From contig JAUJNF010000001.1 in NCBI GenBank assembly GCA_030446485.1, positions 124,001 to 188,000 on the forward strand: a stretch of DNA of 64,000 nucleotides, in the 5' to 3' direction. Position 1 is the first letter of the stretch. Each line of letters begins with the position of its first letter. The translations under genes were made by a program, and so were the position numbers. The notes below the pieces were generated by a model. The model ran no database searches. It saw only the letters and a program-made list of their open reading frames with translations, and was not told where the DNA came from. This DNA comes from Thermoleophilaceae bacterium. Its GTDB lineage: Bacteria > Actinomycetota > Thermoleophilia > Solirubrobacterales > Thermoleophilaceae. This document shows positions 48,393 through 57,584 of this stretch, in pieces.

Positions 48393-48466
48393 CAGGTCGA
48401 CATCGCGCAGGACGGTGTGCCCGCCGCGTGCGGCGCAGACGCCCGTCAGCTCGAAGAGCGCCTCGG

Positions 48467-49753
48467 CTATACGGTCGCGGCGGCGCCGAGGTGCGGATAC
48501 AGAGGGTGCCGCTCGGCCATCGCGCGCGTCTGCTCGGATAGCTCGCTCCGGATGTCCTCGCTCCAGTCGCCGGTCAGGGCTCGGCCGATCACCGCTCCGA
48601 TCTCACGGAACTCGTCCATATCGAAGCCCCGGGTGGCGAGCGCCGGCGTGCCGATGCGCAGGCCGGACGACACGGCCGGTGGGCGCGGGTCGAAAGGCAC
48701 GGCGTTGCGGTTGCAGGTGATCCCTATGTCCGCCAGCCGGTCCTCGGCCTGCTGGCCGTCGAGCGCCGAGTCGCGCAGGTCCACCAGCACCAGGTGCACG
48801 TCGGTGCCGCCCGTGAGCACACGCACGCCGGTGCCGAGCAGCTGCTCGGCAACCGCCTCCGCGCCCGCGCGCGTGCGGCGCTGGCGCTCGCGGAAGACGT
48901 CGCTGTCGGCGATCCGGAAGGCCACGGCTTTGCCGGCGATCACGTGCATGAGCGGCCCGCCCTGCTGCCCGGGGAAGACCGCGGAGTTGATCTTCTTGGC
49001 GTGCTCCTCCCGGCACAGGATCGCTCCGCCGCGCGGGCCGTCGAGCGTCTTGTGCACGGTGGTGGTGACCACATCGGCGTGGGGCACCGGGTTCGCGTGC
49101 TCGCCGGCGGCCACGAGCCCCGCGAAGTGCGCCATGTCCACCATCAGGTAGGCGCCCACCGAGTCGGCGATCTCGCGGAACGCGGCGAAGTCGAGCTCGC
49201 GCGGGTAGGCCGACCAGCCCGCGACGATCAGCTTCGGCCGGCGCTCCTCGGCCACCCGCGCCACTTCCTCCATGTCGACCAGCGAGTCCTCGGCGCGCAC
49301 ACCGTAGGCCGCGATGTCGTACAGGCGCCCCGAAAAGTTGATCTTCATCCCGTGGGTGAGGTGGCCGCCGTGGTCGAGTCGCATCCCGAGGATCGTGTCC
49401 CCCGGCTGGAGCAGCGCGTGGTACGCGGCGGCGTTGGCCTGGGCCCCCGAATGCGGCTGCACGTTGGCGTGTTCGGCCCCGAACAGCGCCTTGGCCCGCT
49501 CGATGGCCAGCTCCTCCGCCACGTCGACGTACTCGCAGCCGCCGTAGTAGCGCTTCCCCGGGTAGCCCTCCGCGTACTTGTTGGTGAGCACCGAGCCCTG
49601 GCAGTCGAGCACGGCCTGCGGGGCGAAGTTCTCGGAGGCGATCATCTCGAGCGTCGAGTCCTGGCGCCGCAGCTCGTCCTCGAGCACCCGGGCGATCTCC
49701 GGGTCGACCTCGTCGACCGGGCGGTTGAAGTAATCGGGGCCGATGGTCGTCAC
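48467..49753 (-). CDS. glyA: serine hydroxymethyltransferase
   Basis: 428 residues. [29 protein letters not shown] (parts) and [14 protein letters not shown] at the N-side, [31 protein letters not shown], and [16 protein letters not shown] with the PLP Lys. It interconverts serine and glycine with tetrahydrofolate, the main source of one-carbon units. The start ATG/GTG at 49753 fits the family N-terminus. About 98 bp separate it from the tsaC gene upstream. The 3' end lies 75 bp before the fetA frame. Confidence 0.96.
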   Translation of the reverse strand: MTTIGPDYFNRPVDEVDPEIARVLEDELRRQDSTLEMIASENFAPQAVLDCQGSVLTNKYAEGYPGKRYYGGCEYVDVAEELAIERAKALFGAEHANVQPHSGAQANAAAYHALLQPGDTILGMRLDHGGHLTHGMKINFSGRLYDIAAYGVRAEDSLVDMEEVARVAEERRPKLIVAGWSAYPRELDFAAFREIADSVGAYLMVDMAHFAGLVAAGEHANPVPHADVVTTTVHKTLDGPRGGAILCREEHAKKINSAVFPGQQGGPLMHVIAGKAVAFRIADSDVFRERQRRTRAGAEAVAEQLLGTGVRVLTGGTDVHLVLVDLRDSALDGQQAEDRLADIGITCNRNAVPFDPRPPAVSSGLRIGTPALATRGFDMDEFREIGAVIGRALTGDWSEDIRSELSEQTRAMAERHPLYPHLGAAATV

Positions 49754-49851
49754 CCGTCCACCGTACCAACGGTCCGGGCGGCAGCCCCCCGTGCGCGGAG
49801 CGCGGCGTCGAGTTGCGCGTCGCCGGCCCTGTCGCGGCCGAGCCGCCGCCG

Positions 49852-50460
49852 CTACAGCAGGCTGTTCACCCGGGCGGCGGGCAGGGCCCCCTCGCGCAGG
49901 ATCGAGAACTCGCCACTCGACTCGTACCGGGTCAGGTCCACCACCGTCGACGGCGTCCCGGGCAGCTCGCCGGCGTCGAGCTGGAGGTCGACGCAGCGGC
50001 GGATGTCGACAGGGACGTCGGCGAGCCGGCGGGCGTCGGGCTCACCAGAGCGGTTGGCGCTCGACTGGAGCACGGGCCATGAGACGGCGCGCAGGGGCTC
50101 GAGGCCGCCGGCGAGCGCGGGGACCCTGAGGCCCAGGCGCTCGGGCTCGGGCCCGCACGCCAGCGGAAAGCGCCGCTCCGGGTTCGGCAACAGCGCGGTC
50201 AGGGGACCCGGCAGCAGGCGCCCGAGGGCCGCGCGCGTGTCCTCGCCGAGCTCCGGCAGCGCGGCGAGCGCCAGCTCGAGCCGGAAGAACATCACCGCCG
50301 CCGGTCGTTCGGGCGGGCGGCCCTTCAGCGCGTAGATGCGGCGCACGCCCTCCTTCGACTCGGGCTCGGTGGCCAGGCCGTACACGGTGTCCGAGGGAAA
50401 GATGGCCACGCCGCCCACGGCCATGCAGCGGTTGAAGGTGGCCACCTGGCGGGCGGTCAC
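49852..50460 (-). CDS. tsaC: threonylcarbamoyl-AMP synthase (Sua5/YciO/YrdC)
   Basis: 202 residues, the short YrdC type without the Sua5 extension. [20 protein letters not shown] is the [17 protein letters not shown] ATP/threonine site, [11 protein letters not shown] follows (the K-x-R pair), then LPGPLTALL and [15 protein letters not shown]. It makes threonylcarbamoyl-AMP for the t6A37 modification of ANN-decoding tRNAs. The GTG at 50460 overlaps the prmC stop (GTGA). Confidence 0.92.
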   Translation of the reverse strand: MTARQVATFNRCMAVGGVAIFPSDTVYGLATEPESKEGVRRIYALKGRPPERPAAVMFFRLELALAALPELGEDTRAALGRLLPGPLTALLPNPERRFPLACGPEPERLGLRVPALAGGLEPLRAVSWPVLQSSANRSGEPDARRLADVPVDIRRCVDLQLDAGELPGTPSTVVDLTRYESSGEFSILREGALPAARVNSLL

Positions 50461-51278
50461 GGCACGACGCCAACCGTGGCGTACTCCTCCCCGCCCAGGC
50501 TGCAGCGCGACCGCGCCCCGCTCAGGAGCCCGCGCACGGTGGCGGCCTGCGGCGGCGCGTGCTCGAGGGCCAGGCGGGTTCCGGGCGGACACGAGGCCAC
50601 GAGCCCGCGAATGGCGTCGAGGCCGTCCGCGCCGGCCCGAAATGCCTCGGGCGGCTCGTAGACCCCGAGCTCGGGAGCGAGCCCCGGCCACTCGTCGTCG
50701 CGGATGTAGGGCATGTTGGCCACCACCAGGTCGTAGTCGCCCGCCGGCAGATCACGCGCCTCACTCAGCTCGACCTCGAGCTCGAGCACCTCGGCGTTGC
50801 GGCGCGCCACGGCCAGAGCGCCCGGGTAGGCGTCCGAGCCGCTCACCTGGAGGTCCGGGCGCTCGTGCTTCAGCGCCAGGGCCACCGCGCCGGAGCCGAC
50901 GCCCACCTCGTGCACGCGCGCGTGCCGAGGGACGTCGAGCGCGATCTCCACGAGCAGCTCGGTCTCCGGTCGCGGGATCAGCACGCGGGAATCGACCTCG
51001 AGATCGATCCAGCGAAACCCCTTGCGGCCAAGGATGTAGGCCACCGGCTCGCGTTCGCACCTGCGTTCCAGCAGGGCTGCCCACGCCTCGGCCGCATCCT
51101 CGGAGACCTCCTGCTCGGGCGCGGCGAAGAGGGCGCCCCGGTCGATGCCGAGTGCCTCGGCCATGAGCAGCTCGGCGTCGAGGCGCGGCGTCGGCACGCC
51201 CGCCGCCTCCAGCGACCGGACGCCCTCCCGCACGAGCGCTCTCGCCGTCGCGCCGCGCCGGCGGGTCGGGGACGACAC
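50457..51278 (-). CDS. prmC: peptide chain release factor methyltransferase
   Basis: 273 residues. The N-terminal helical domain (ARALVREGVRSLEAAGVPTPRLDAELL) binds the release factor; KGFRWIDLEVDSRVLIPRPETELL, VHEVGVGSGAVALAL (SAM loop, with V for the usual D/C) and LVVANMPYIRDDEW follow. The catalytic NPPY motif reads NMPY; the Asn and the last Pro-Tyr are kept. It methylates the Gln of the GGQ motif in release factors, and prfA is directly upstream (6 bp). Confidence 0.92.
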   Translation of the reverse strand: MSSPTRRRGATARALVREGVRSLEAAGVPTPRLDAELLMAEALGIDRGALFAAPEQEVSEDAAEAWAALLERRCEREPVAYILGRKGFRWIDLEVDSRVLIPRPETELLVEIALDVPRHARVHEVGVGSGAVALALKHERPDLQVSGSDAYPGALAVARRNAEVLELEVELSEARDLPAGDYDLVVANMPYIRDDEWPGLAPELGVYEPPEAFRAGADGLDAIRGLVASCPPGTRLALEHAPPQAATVRGLLSGARSRCSLGGEEYATVGVVP

Positions 51279-51284
51279 CCGTGC

Positions 51285-52337
51285 CTAGCCCCCGACGAGC
51301 GCGGCCTGCTCGAGCTTGCGCCGCCTCTCGTCAGCCTCGAGGGCCGCGGTGAAGTCGTCGAGCTCGCCGGCGAGCACCGCCTCCAGGTTGTTCTTCGTGA
51401 CCTTCACGCGGTGGTCGGTCACCCGGTCCTGGGGGAAGTTGTAGGTGCGGATCTTCTCCGAGCGCTCGCCACTGCCCACCTGCGAGCGGCGGTCCGCCGA
51501 CAGCTCGGCCTGCTGCGCGGCGATCTCGGCCTCGAGCAGTCGCGCCCGCAGCACGCGCATCGCCTTGTCGCGGTTCTGGAGCTGGGACTTCTCGTCCTGC
51601 ATCGAGACCACGACGCCCGAGGGCCGGTGGGTGATGCGCACCGCGGAGTCCGTGGTGTTCACCGACTGCCCGCCGGGGCCGGAGGAGCGGTACACGTCGA
51701 TCTGCAGGTCGCTCGGGTCGATGTGCACATCCACGTCCTCGGCCTCGGGCAGCACGGCCACCGTGGCGGTGGAGGTGTGGATCCGCCCCTGCGACTCGGT
51801 CTCCGGCACGCGCTGAACGCGGTGCGTGCCGCCCTCGAACTTGAAGATGCTGTAGGCGCCGGCGCCCTTGACGGCGAACGTGTAGTCGCCGTCCGCTACC
51901 GCCAGCGCCTCGGTTTTGAAGCCGCGCCGCTCGGCGTAGCGGGTGAGCATCCCGAACAGGTCGCCCGCGAAGAGGCCGGCCTCTTCGCCGCCCGTCCCCG
52001 CGCGCACCTCGACGATCACGTTCTTGTCGTCGTTGGGGTCGGCCTCGACCATGGCGAGCCGGATCTCCTCCTCGAGCTCTCGCAGGCGGGCCTCCGAGGT
52101 CTCGAGCAGCTGGCGAAGCTCGGGATCGTCGGCGTCCGCCAGCAGCTCCCGCGCGCCGGCGGCGTCGTCGACGACGTGCAGGTACTCGACGGCCAGCCGG
52201 TGCGCGGCCTCGATCTGGCTGTAGGCGCGGCCGACCTCCGCGTAGCGCGCGCGGTCGGCGATCACCTCGGGGTCCGACATCTGCTCCGAGAGCTCGGCGA
52301 AGCGGCTCTCGATCTGCTCAACAAGCCGGTCGATCAT
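51285..52337 (-). CDS. prfA: peptide chain release factor 1
   Basis: 350 residues. [18 protein letters not shown], the tripeptide-anticodon region around [18 protein letters not shown], and [18 protein letters not shown], holding the GGQ peptidyl-transferase motif, are complete. The codon-recognition tripeptide PxT reads as PET within RVPETESQ. It ends translation at UAA and UAG. It is the first gene of the prfA-prmC-tsaC set. Confidence 0.97.
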   Translation of the reverse strand: MIDRLVEQIESRFAELSEQMSDPEVIADRARYAEVGRAYSQIEAAHRLAVEYLHVVDDAAGARELLADADDPELRQLLETSEARLRELEEEIRLAMVEADPNDDKNVIVEVRAGTGGEEAGLFAGDLFGMLTRYAERRGFKTEALAVADGDYTFAVKGAGAYSIFKFEGGTHRVQRVPETESQGRIHTSTATVAVLPEAEDVDVHIDPSDLQIDVYRSSGPGGQSVNTTDSAVRITHRPSGVVVSMQDEKSQLQNRDKAMRVLRARLLEAEIAAQQAELSADRRSQVGSGERSEKIRTYNFPQDRVTDHRVKVTKNNLEAVLAGELDDFTAALEADERRRKLEQAALVGG

Positions 52338-52412
52338 GGCCGGTCGAGGCTAGTGGACCCGCGGGCGCGCACTGGTCTGCGCGATGCGCCCGGAGGGATG
52401 GCTTCCTCGCTC

Positions 52413-52439
52413 ATACCCCAGGGGGGTAACCGCTATAGT
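52413..52439 (+). promoter_or_regulatory. CsoR-type operator overlapping promoter of the DUF305 gene
   Basis: ATACCCCAGGGGGGTAA at 52413-52429 has the form of CsoR/RcnR sites (A/T-rich ends around a C-run and a G-run). TATAGT at 52434-52439, five bases on, is a good -10. A repressor bound here would cover the -35/-10 spacer. CsoR sites respond to Cu(I), which fits the copper-associated DUF305 gene 90 bp downstream. No csoR gene is in the window. Confidence 0.68.
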
Positions 52440-52529
52440 GCCCGGCCCGGTCCTCATTCGCACTGAACCGGGACGCTGCCGTCCGCGTAAGCAAGTGTTA
52501 CCACCACGAGCCCAAGGAGTCGCCTACCG

Positions 52530-53231
52530 ATGAACGTCCTGAGCCGAACACGCCCGTCTCGGTTGGTCCTGATGGTGCTGCTGGTTCCCGCGCTGCTCGT
52601 CGCGGGCTGCGGCAACGACGACGAGAGTGGCGAGAAGACGGCCGGCGGCGGCGACCAGGCGGCGGCCAGCGCCGACGTTCGCACGAAGGAGCGCGCCTTC
52701 CTCGAGGCCATGACCCCGCACCACGAGTCGGCGGTGACGATGACCGAGGTCGCCGAGGAACGCGCCGAGTCTCCCGAGATCAAGGAGATCGCGACGGGCA
52801 TCGCCGAGTCCCAGGAGCCCGAGATCCAGCAGATGCAGGACATCCACCAGCGGCTCTTCGCCTCACCGCTCGTGCCCGATCCCGGCGCGCACGAGGAGCT
52901 CGGCCTGTCCCCGGAGGAGGCAGGATCCGGCCACGAGGACGCCGCCGCCAAGCTCGAGACCGCGAACCCCTTCGACCGCGCCTTCGTCGACGAGATGGTT
53001 CCCCACCACGAGGGCGCGATACGCATGGCCGAGGCGGTGCTCGCGGTGACCGAGGACACCGAGCTCCAGGAGCTGGCCCAGGGCATCGTGGACACCCAGA
53101 AGCGGGAGATCGAGGAGATGAACGCCTTCCGCGCGGCCGAGTACGGCGGGACGGCGCCGGAGCCCGGGGCCCACGGGGGTGAGGAGCCCGCGCCCGAGGG
53201 AGACGGGCACGGGGGTGGTCACGGGTACTGA
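52530..53231 (+). CDS. DUF305 lipoprotein, likely copper-binding
   Basis: 233 residues. A lipoprotein signal (RLVLMVLLVPALLVAGC, lipid Cys 27), then two DUF305 halves: MTPHHESAVTMTEVAEERAES and MVPHHEGAIRMAEAVLAVTED, each with an HH pair and spaced Met/Glu residues. The tail is His/Gly-rich (HGGGHGY). DUF305 proteins such as CopM bind Cu(I) and Cu(II) in the periplasm or outside the cell. A CsoR-like site lies in the promoter. ATG 52530 has AAGGAG about 10 bases upstream. Confidence 0.88.
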   Translation: MNVLSRTRPSRLVLMVLLVPALLVAGCGNDDESGEKTAGGGDQAAASADVRTKERAFLEAMTPHHESAVTMTEVAEERAESPEIKEIATGIAESQEPEIQQMQDIHQRLFASPLVPDPGAHEELGLSPEEAGSGHEDAAAKLETANPFDRAFVDEMVPHHEGAIRMAEAVLAVTEDTELQELAQGIVDTQKREIEEMNAFRAAEYGGTAPEPGAHGGEEPAPEGDGHGGGHGY

Positions 53232-53262
53232 TGACCGCCGCTCGCGCTCGGCCCGCTGCCGG

Positions 53263-53278
53263 CGCGCCACGTGGCGCG
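53263..53278. terminator. 16-bp perfect palindrome between convergent genes
   Basis: CGCGCCACGTGGCGCG lies between the DUF305 stop (53231) and the stop of the convergent lipoprotein (53302). It could act as a two-way GC-type terminator without U-tract, though the centre leaves a tight loop; a protein-binding CACGTG site is the alternative. Confidence 0.4.
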
Positions 53279-53301
53279 GTCGAGCGGGGCCTCGCGGCGG
53301 C

Positions 53302-53820
53302 TCAGCCGGTCCCGGGCGCGCCTGCCGCGCCCCCGGCCGGAGAGCTGAGGGAAGGCCCAGCCTCGGCGGCCCCGCAGACGGAGAAGCCGATCCGGGCGGC
53401 GGTCCGCTCGCGCTCGATCAGGGCCCGGCTGACCCGGGTGGCGATCTCGTTGAACCGGTCGATGCGCTCGTCGTCGAAGCCCCCGGGGGACTCGGCCAGG
53501 ACTATCTCCTCGCGGAGCAGGCCGATGACCCGGGCGGTCTGATCGTGGAAGGTGGCCACATCCGCGGCGAGCTCGGGCGGCGGGGTGAGCGCACGGAGCC
53601 GCGTGTCGAGCTTCGCGCGCGACGAGAGCTGCGCGCGAGCCGCCTCGCCCGACTCGGAGGGGTCCTCGACCGCCTGCTCGCGGAGCGGAGCGTTCTCCGC
53701 GCACACGCGGTCGGCGGCCACGACGTAGTCCGCGCGTGCCGAGGAGGGGGCATCCGGCACGCGCGGCGTGGTCGAGTCCTCACCGCCGCCGCAGCCCGCC
53801 GGCGACGACGCGGCGACCAC
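53302..53820 (-). CDS. small lipoprotein, unknown function
   Basis: About 172-185 residues. The frame upstream of the GTG at 53820 reads RPKRAIAAILVV, a proper n-region and hydrophobic core, then AASSPAGC, a lipobox, so the true start probably lies up to 30 bases upstream where no standard start codon is seen. The mature part is helical (ELAADVATFHDQTARVIGLLREEI, in parts; DRFNEIATRVSRALIERE) with two Cys that could pair (VCAENAP, FSVCGAA). Not recognised beyond similarity of layout to actinobacterial substrate-free lipoproteins. It begins next to the stop of the M28 peptidase gene. Confidence 0.62.
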   Translation of the reverse strand: MVAASSPAGCGGGEDSTTPRVPDAPSSARADYVVAADRVCAENAPLREQAVEDPSESGEAARAQLSSRAKLDTRLRALTPPPELAADVATFHDQTARVIGLLREEIVLAESPGGFDDERIDRFNEIATRVSRALIERERTAARIGFSVCGAAEAGPSLSSPAGGAAGAPGTG

Positions 53821-53852
53821 GAGGATCGCCGCGATCGCTCGCTTCGGCCGCG

Positions 53853-56800
53853 CTAGCGGCGTCGCGGCCGCAGGAACTTGAAGCCGGTGGTCCTGCGCGG
53901 CACCGTCCGAACGGCGTTCCCGCTCGCACGCAGGTTCGCCTGGGCCTTCACCCGGAGGCTCCGCCTCCGGGTCACGAGCAGAGCGTTCGGCCGCGAGAGG
54001 CGGAAGCGCACGAGCCGCGCGCTTCGCGCCGGAACGTCGACCCTGCGGCTGACGAGCAGTATCCGCCTGCGGCTCTTCCCGCGCTTGATGCGTTGAGCGG
54101 TGCGGATGCGGATAGTGCCGACGCAGCGAGTGCTCGACCGGCACAGGACTCGTACCCGGCCCTCCCCGCCGCGGATGACCACGTTCCGCCCGGCCACCAC
54201 GAGGCTTCGGGTGCCGCCGGGGCCATCCCCGCCCGGCCCACCGCCGCCGCCGGGACCGCCGCCTCCGCCGGGGCCGCCGCCTCCGCCGGGGCCACCGCCT
54301 CCAGGACCGCCGCCGCTGACGGGGCCCGACCCGCCGCCGGCGTCCGGGCGGGTGACCTTCACGATCTCCACGTTGCTGGCCGAGGTGCGAACGCCGTCGT
54401 TGAACTGCGCCAGCACCCGGTAGGCGAACTCGCCGGCCCGGCGGTCCGTTACCTGGAATGTCTTCTCCGTCGTGCGGCCGATCTCGCCGAACGTCCCGCT
54501 GCCCAGGCGAAGGTCGTCGATGTACCAGCCCGCCGGCTGGGTGACGATCCGGTTCGCGTCCCCGAGCACGTACCGGAAGCGCAGGTACACCTGCTTGCCG
54601 GCGAACGGCTCGAGGTCCACCTGCCGCAGCTCGAAGTCGCTCTCGATGCCGTCCCTGCTGTCGGTGCCCCCGGTGCTTCCCGGGTAGAAGTCGCGCGAGC
54701 GCAGTCGATTGACCTGGTCGACGATGGCGTACTCACCGGGCTTGGTGGGGTCGTTCTCGTCCGGAAGCGCCACCTCCACGAAGCCGTTGTCGTCGCCCTC
54801 GTTCGTGAACACCGAGAAGTACTGCAGGTCCGCGCTGCCCCTTGCCGGGAGCTGGATCGGCCCCTTGAAGTCGAGGACCGACTCGCCCTTGATCACCTCC
54901 GTAGGCCGCGGAGGCGTTGCCGTGGTGCCCGTCCAGTAGCTCCCAGTGCCCGAACGGTGATCGTTCTCGGTGGGGAATCGGTTGGGCTCGTCGGTCTGCT
55001 TCTGCCAGGGCTCGATCCGGTTGTCCGTCGGCTTCTGGGGTGCCCACAGCCGGTCGATGCGGCCCTCCGCAGCGTCGGCGAAAAGCGTCTGGTAGTCCGT
55101 CGACTCCTCGATCACGAACTTGCGGAAGCCGCTCTGCTTCGCGTACTCGTACGACAGCGGGAAGGTGCCGTCCGGATCCTCGGCGGCCGGCTTTTTCAAG
55201 ACGGGCGGCTGGAAGTTGGAACCGATCACGGTTATCGGCACCTGCATCGTGTCCGTCTTCGCAGCGTTCGCCTTGCTGCGGACGGTGAGGGTCGCGGTGT
55301 ACTTCCCGATCCGCGGATAGGCGTGCTGGATGACGGCGCCGCTGCCTGTCGTGCCGTCACCGAAGTCCCACGTGTAGGTGAGGTCGGTGTTCACCGCGCG
55401 GTTGGCGACATCTGCGTACTCGTACGAGCCGCCCGCGTCGAAGGTCACGTTCTGGCCGGTGATCGCCTCGTTGGGCAGCGCCTCGAAGTAGGCCACTACG
55501 TCGTTCTGGTTCGTGGCCACCCGCTGGGCACCGCCCATCTGCGGCTGGAGCATGTACCAGCTGTTGATCTGGGCGCACATCTCCATGCCCTCGGCCCAGC
55601 CCTCGGAGGCCGAGTACCCGGTCTGGTCGAGGCTCGTGAGCTTGTTGATCGTGGTGAGGTTGTCGTTGGGCGTGTGAAGGATGCCAACGCCCTCGCTGTC
55701 GCCCGGCCGCGTGGTGCCATCGGCCTTGGGGCCGAAGTAATCCGGGAACAGGTTGAAGATCGGCACGCCGATCGCCTCGAAGTTGCGGTAGTCGCTCGAG
55801 AACAGGAAGAGCCCCCCCAGCGCCGTCTGGATCTCGTCGCGCTGGGACTGCTTGCCCCCGGGCCCGTCCGCAGCCGCCTCCTCATCGCCGACGAAGATCT
55901 CCTCGCCGGGCTTGCCGGTGGTAGGCGAGCCGAGGGTCGCGTTCTTGTTCACACCGAGGTTCCCGAAGACCTCGTCTATGACCGTCTCCGCCCGCGCGTT
56001 GAAGCCCTCGACGCGGGCACGAACGGTGGGATCCTCGACGTTCTCCGGGTTCGTGAGCTGGAGGATCTCCGGGGCACGATTGGCGGGGTTCCCACGGTTG
56101 TAGGCGGGATAGGCGCCCGCGCACGGATCCACGTTGAAGTAGCCGCGGATCTCGTCCTCCTCACCGGGCGGGACGTTGTTCTTCACGTAGTCGATCGAGC
56201 CGAAGGTCCCCGACTCCTCGGAGTCCCACGGGATGAACTTGACGGTGGCGGACGGGCGCGTGCCCGTCTTCCTCCAGTAGTCGGCCATGACGAAGGCCAT
56301 CCGGAGGACCTCCTGGTGGCCCTCGATCGAGTCCCAGCCGGCGTCGGGCCCGGAGTCGGTGAAGTCGTAGTGGCCGCTCACGAGCACCGTCTCCTCGGGG
56401 TGGTCGGCGCCCGGCACGACCGCGGCGATGTTCACCGCCTTGCCGTCCGAGGCGTCGAGGTAGCCGCCGCGCGAGCCTCCGGTGCCGGGGGAGTCGAAGC
56501 CGTAGCGCTTGAACTGGACGCCGAAGGGGCCGAGGATCGACTTCATGGCGGCCTCGTAGTAGAGGCCGTACTCGCGCTGGTGGTTGCCGCAGTCGCCCGA
56601 GACGAACTCGGGACGGGGCCGGCACATGCCGTAGGTGGTCTGCCCACCGGGGCCTATGTCGGTACCGCCGGGAGGGTTCCCCGGTCCCTCGCCCGGAGGG
56701 TTGTACGGGCCGGTGTCCTGCTCGGTGTTCTCGTCCGGATCGTCGGGATGGCGGTCCGGAAAGTTCATGGCGGTGAACACGTTGCTGTCGTAGGCGACCC

Positions 56801-57116
56801 ACTTGCCCGAGGGGTTGAACAGGCCCGTCGGATACTGGCCCGTGACCGGGGCCAGCGGCATGGGGTTCGGGGCGGGGATCAAGGACCGCCCGGTCGGCGG
56901 AACCTGGGCCGTGCCGGCGAAGCCGGGGGCAAGCTGCCGCTGGCCGTCAGGGCCGAAGGCGCCCACGGGCGTGTAGTCCATCTGGGTGATGTCGGGCGCC
57001 GGCTGCGAATGGTCGGCGAGCGCGACGGGCGCCGAGCACAGCGCGGCGAGCACCGCGAACGTGAAACCCCAGCGCGCTCTGCGCGCGCTCTCTGTCCTAC
57101 GCGACCTCGCGCTCAC
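53853..57116 (-). CDS. secreted M28-family metallopeptidase with PKD domain
   Basis: 1087 residues. Signal peptide (FAVLAALCSAPVALA), then an M28 zinc peptidase: VLVSGHYDFTDSGPDAGWDS (His and Asp, about 249), WDSEESGTFGSIDY (Glu pair, about 299), YFNVDPCAG (Asp, about 329) and ILHTPNDNLTTIN (His, about 480). A PKD domain follows (YTWDFGDGTTGSG, about 583), then a jelly-roll-like domain (about 650-910: YFSVFTNEGDDNG, GWYIDDLRLGSG) of the immune inhibitor A/MAM kind, a Gly-Pro linker (about 930-960), and a basic Arg-rich C-terminal domain. It is probably an exported aminopeptidase held on the cell surface. An acidic insert precedes the PKD domain. Confidence 0.85.
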   Translation of the reverse strand: MSARSRRTESARRARWGFTFAVLAALCSAPVALADHSQPAPDITQMDYTPVGAFGPDGQRQLAPGFAGTAQVPPTGRSLIPAPNPMPLAPVTGQYPTGLFNPSGKWVAYDSNVFTAMNFPDRHPDDPDENTEQDTGPYNPPGEGPGNPPGGTDIGPGGQTTYGMCRPRPEFVSGDCGNHQREYGLYYEAAMKSILGPFGVQFKRYGFDSPGTGGSRGGYLDASDGKAVNIAAVVPGADHPEETVLVSGHYDFTDSGPDAGWDSIEGHQEVLRMAFVMADYWRKTGTRPSATVKFIPWDSEESGTFGSIDYVKNNVPPGEEDEIRGYFNVDPCAGAYPAYNRGNPANRAPEILQLTNPENVEDPTVRARVEGFNARAETVIDEVFGNLGVNKNATLGSPTTGKPGEEIFVGDEEAAADGPGGKQSQRDEIQTALGGLFLFSSDYRNFEAIGVPIFNLFPDYFGPKADGTTRPGDSEGVGILHTPNDNLTTINKLTSLDQTGYSASEGWAEGMEMCAQINSWYMLQPQMGGAQRVATNQNDVVAYFEALPNEAITGQNVTFDAGGSYEYADVANRAVNTDLTYTWDFGDGTTGSGAVIQHAYPRIGKYTATLTVRSKANAAKTDTMQVPITVIGSNFQPPVLKKPAAEDPDGTFPLSYEYAKQSGFRKFVIEESTDYQTLFADAAEGRIDRLWAPQKPTDNRIEPWQKQTDEPNRFPTENDHRSGTGSYWTGTTATPPRPTEVIKGESVLDFKGPIQLPARGSADLQYFSVFTNEGDDNGFVEVALPDENDPTKPGEYAIVDQVNRLRSRDFYPGSTGGTDSRDGIESDFELRQVDLEPFAGKQVYLRFRYVLGDANRIVTQPAGWYIDDLRLGSGTFGEIGRTTEKTFQVTDRRAGEFAYRVLAQFNDGVRTSASNVEIVKVTRPDAGGGSGPVSGGGPGGGGPGGGGGPGGGGGPGGGGGPGGDGPGGTRSLVVAGRNVVIRGGEGRVRVLCRSSTRCVGTIRIRTAQRIKRGKSRRRILLVSRRVDVPARSARLVRFRLSRPNALLVTRRRSLRVKAQANLRASGNAVRTVPRRTTGFKFLRPRRR

Positions 57117-57250
57117 CGCTCTCCCCCCGTCCCGTGCCGACAGCTTTTCAGGGTGCGCACGCTAACACTCCCGAACGCGTTTTGCGGCAGCCGCGCCTGT
57201 GGCCACCGCCGCGAGCCCTCGACCCGCGGCGCCTTCACCTTGTCGTGCGA

Positions 57251-57466
57251 CTAATCCTGCGCCCGGCGGCGCTGCACCAGCAACACGGCGCCCATGACCA
57301 GCGCCGACATGGCGGCCAGTGGCACGGCTCCGTAGCCGAGCCCGGCGGTGAAGAGGAGGTCGAAGACCGTCTGCTGGTTCGGCAGCTGGTGATGGGCGAA
57401 CGCCGGCGAGGCGAAGGCCAGCATGGCCACGGCGGTGGCTACAAGGATCGAGAGACGGCTGAGCAT
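57251..57466 (-). CDS. small secreted/membrane protein, unknown function
   Basis: 71 residues: a signal peptide (LSILVATAVAMLAFASPAFA), HHQLPNQQTVFD, one membrane helix (LAAMSALVMGAVLLV) and a basic end (QRRRAQD). Not recognised. ATG 57466 is favoured over 57517, which would add a non-signal leader. It lies between the M28 gene and the DUF1385 gene on the same strand. Confidence 0.55.
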   Translation of the reverse strand: MLSRLSILVATAVAMLAFASPAFAHHQLPNQQTVFDLLFTAGLGYGAVPLAAMSALVMGAVLLVQRRRAQD

Positions 57467-57584
57467 CCGATAGGCCCCCTCGAGGTTCGTTGGGCTGTCG
57501 CACGGCCCGTTTCCCATAGGGATCCGTCGCTAAACGTCGTCGAACGGAATCTTTCGGGGCGCCGCGATGGCCGCCCCCGCCTAC

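Noticed and set aside
53736..57254. A 1172-codon plus-strand open frame opposite the M28 peptidase.
   Set aside because: It is the antisense shadow of the peptidase gene; its translation is Arg/Val/His-rich with no domain, whereas the minus strand has a signal peptide and zinc-site motifs.
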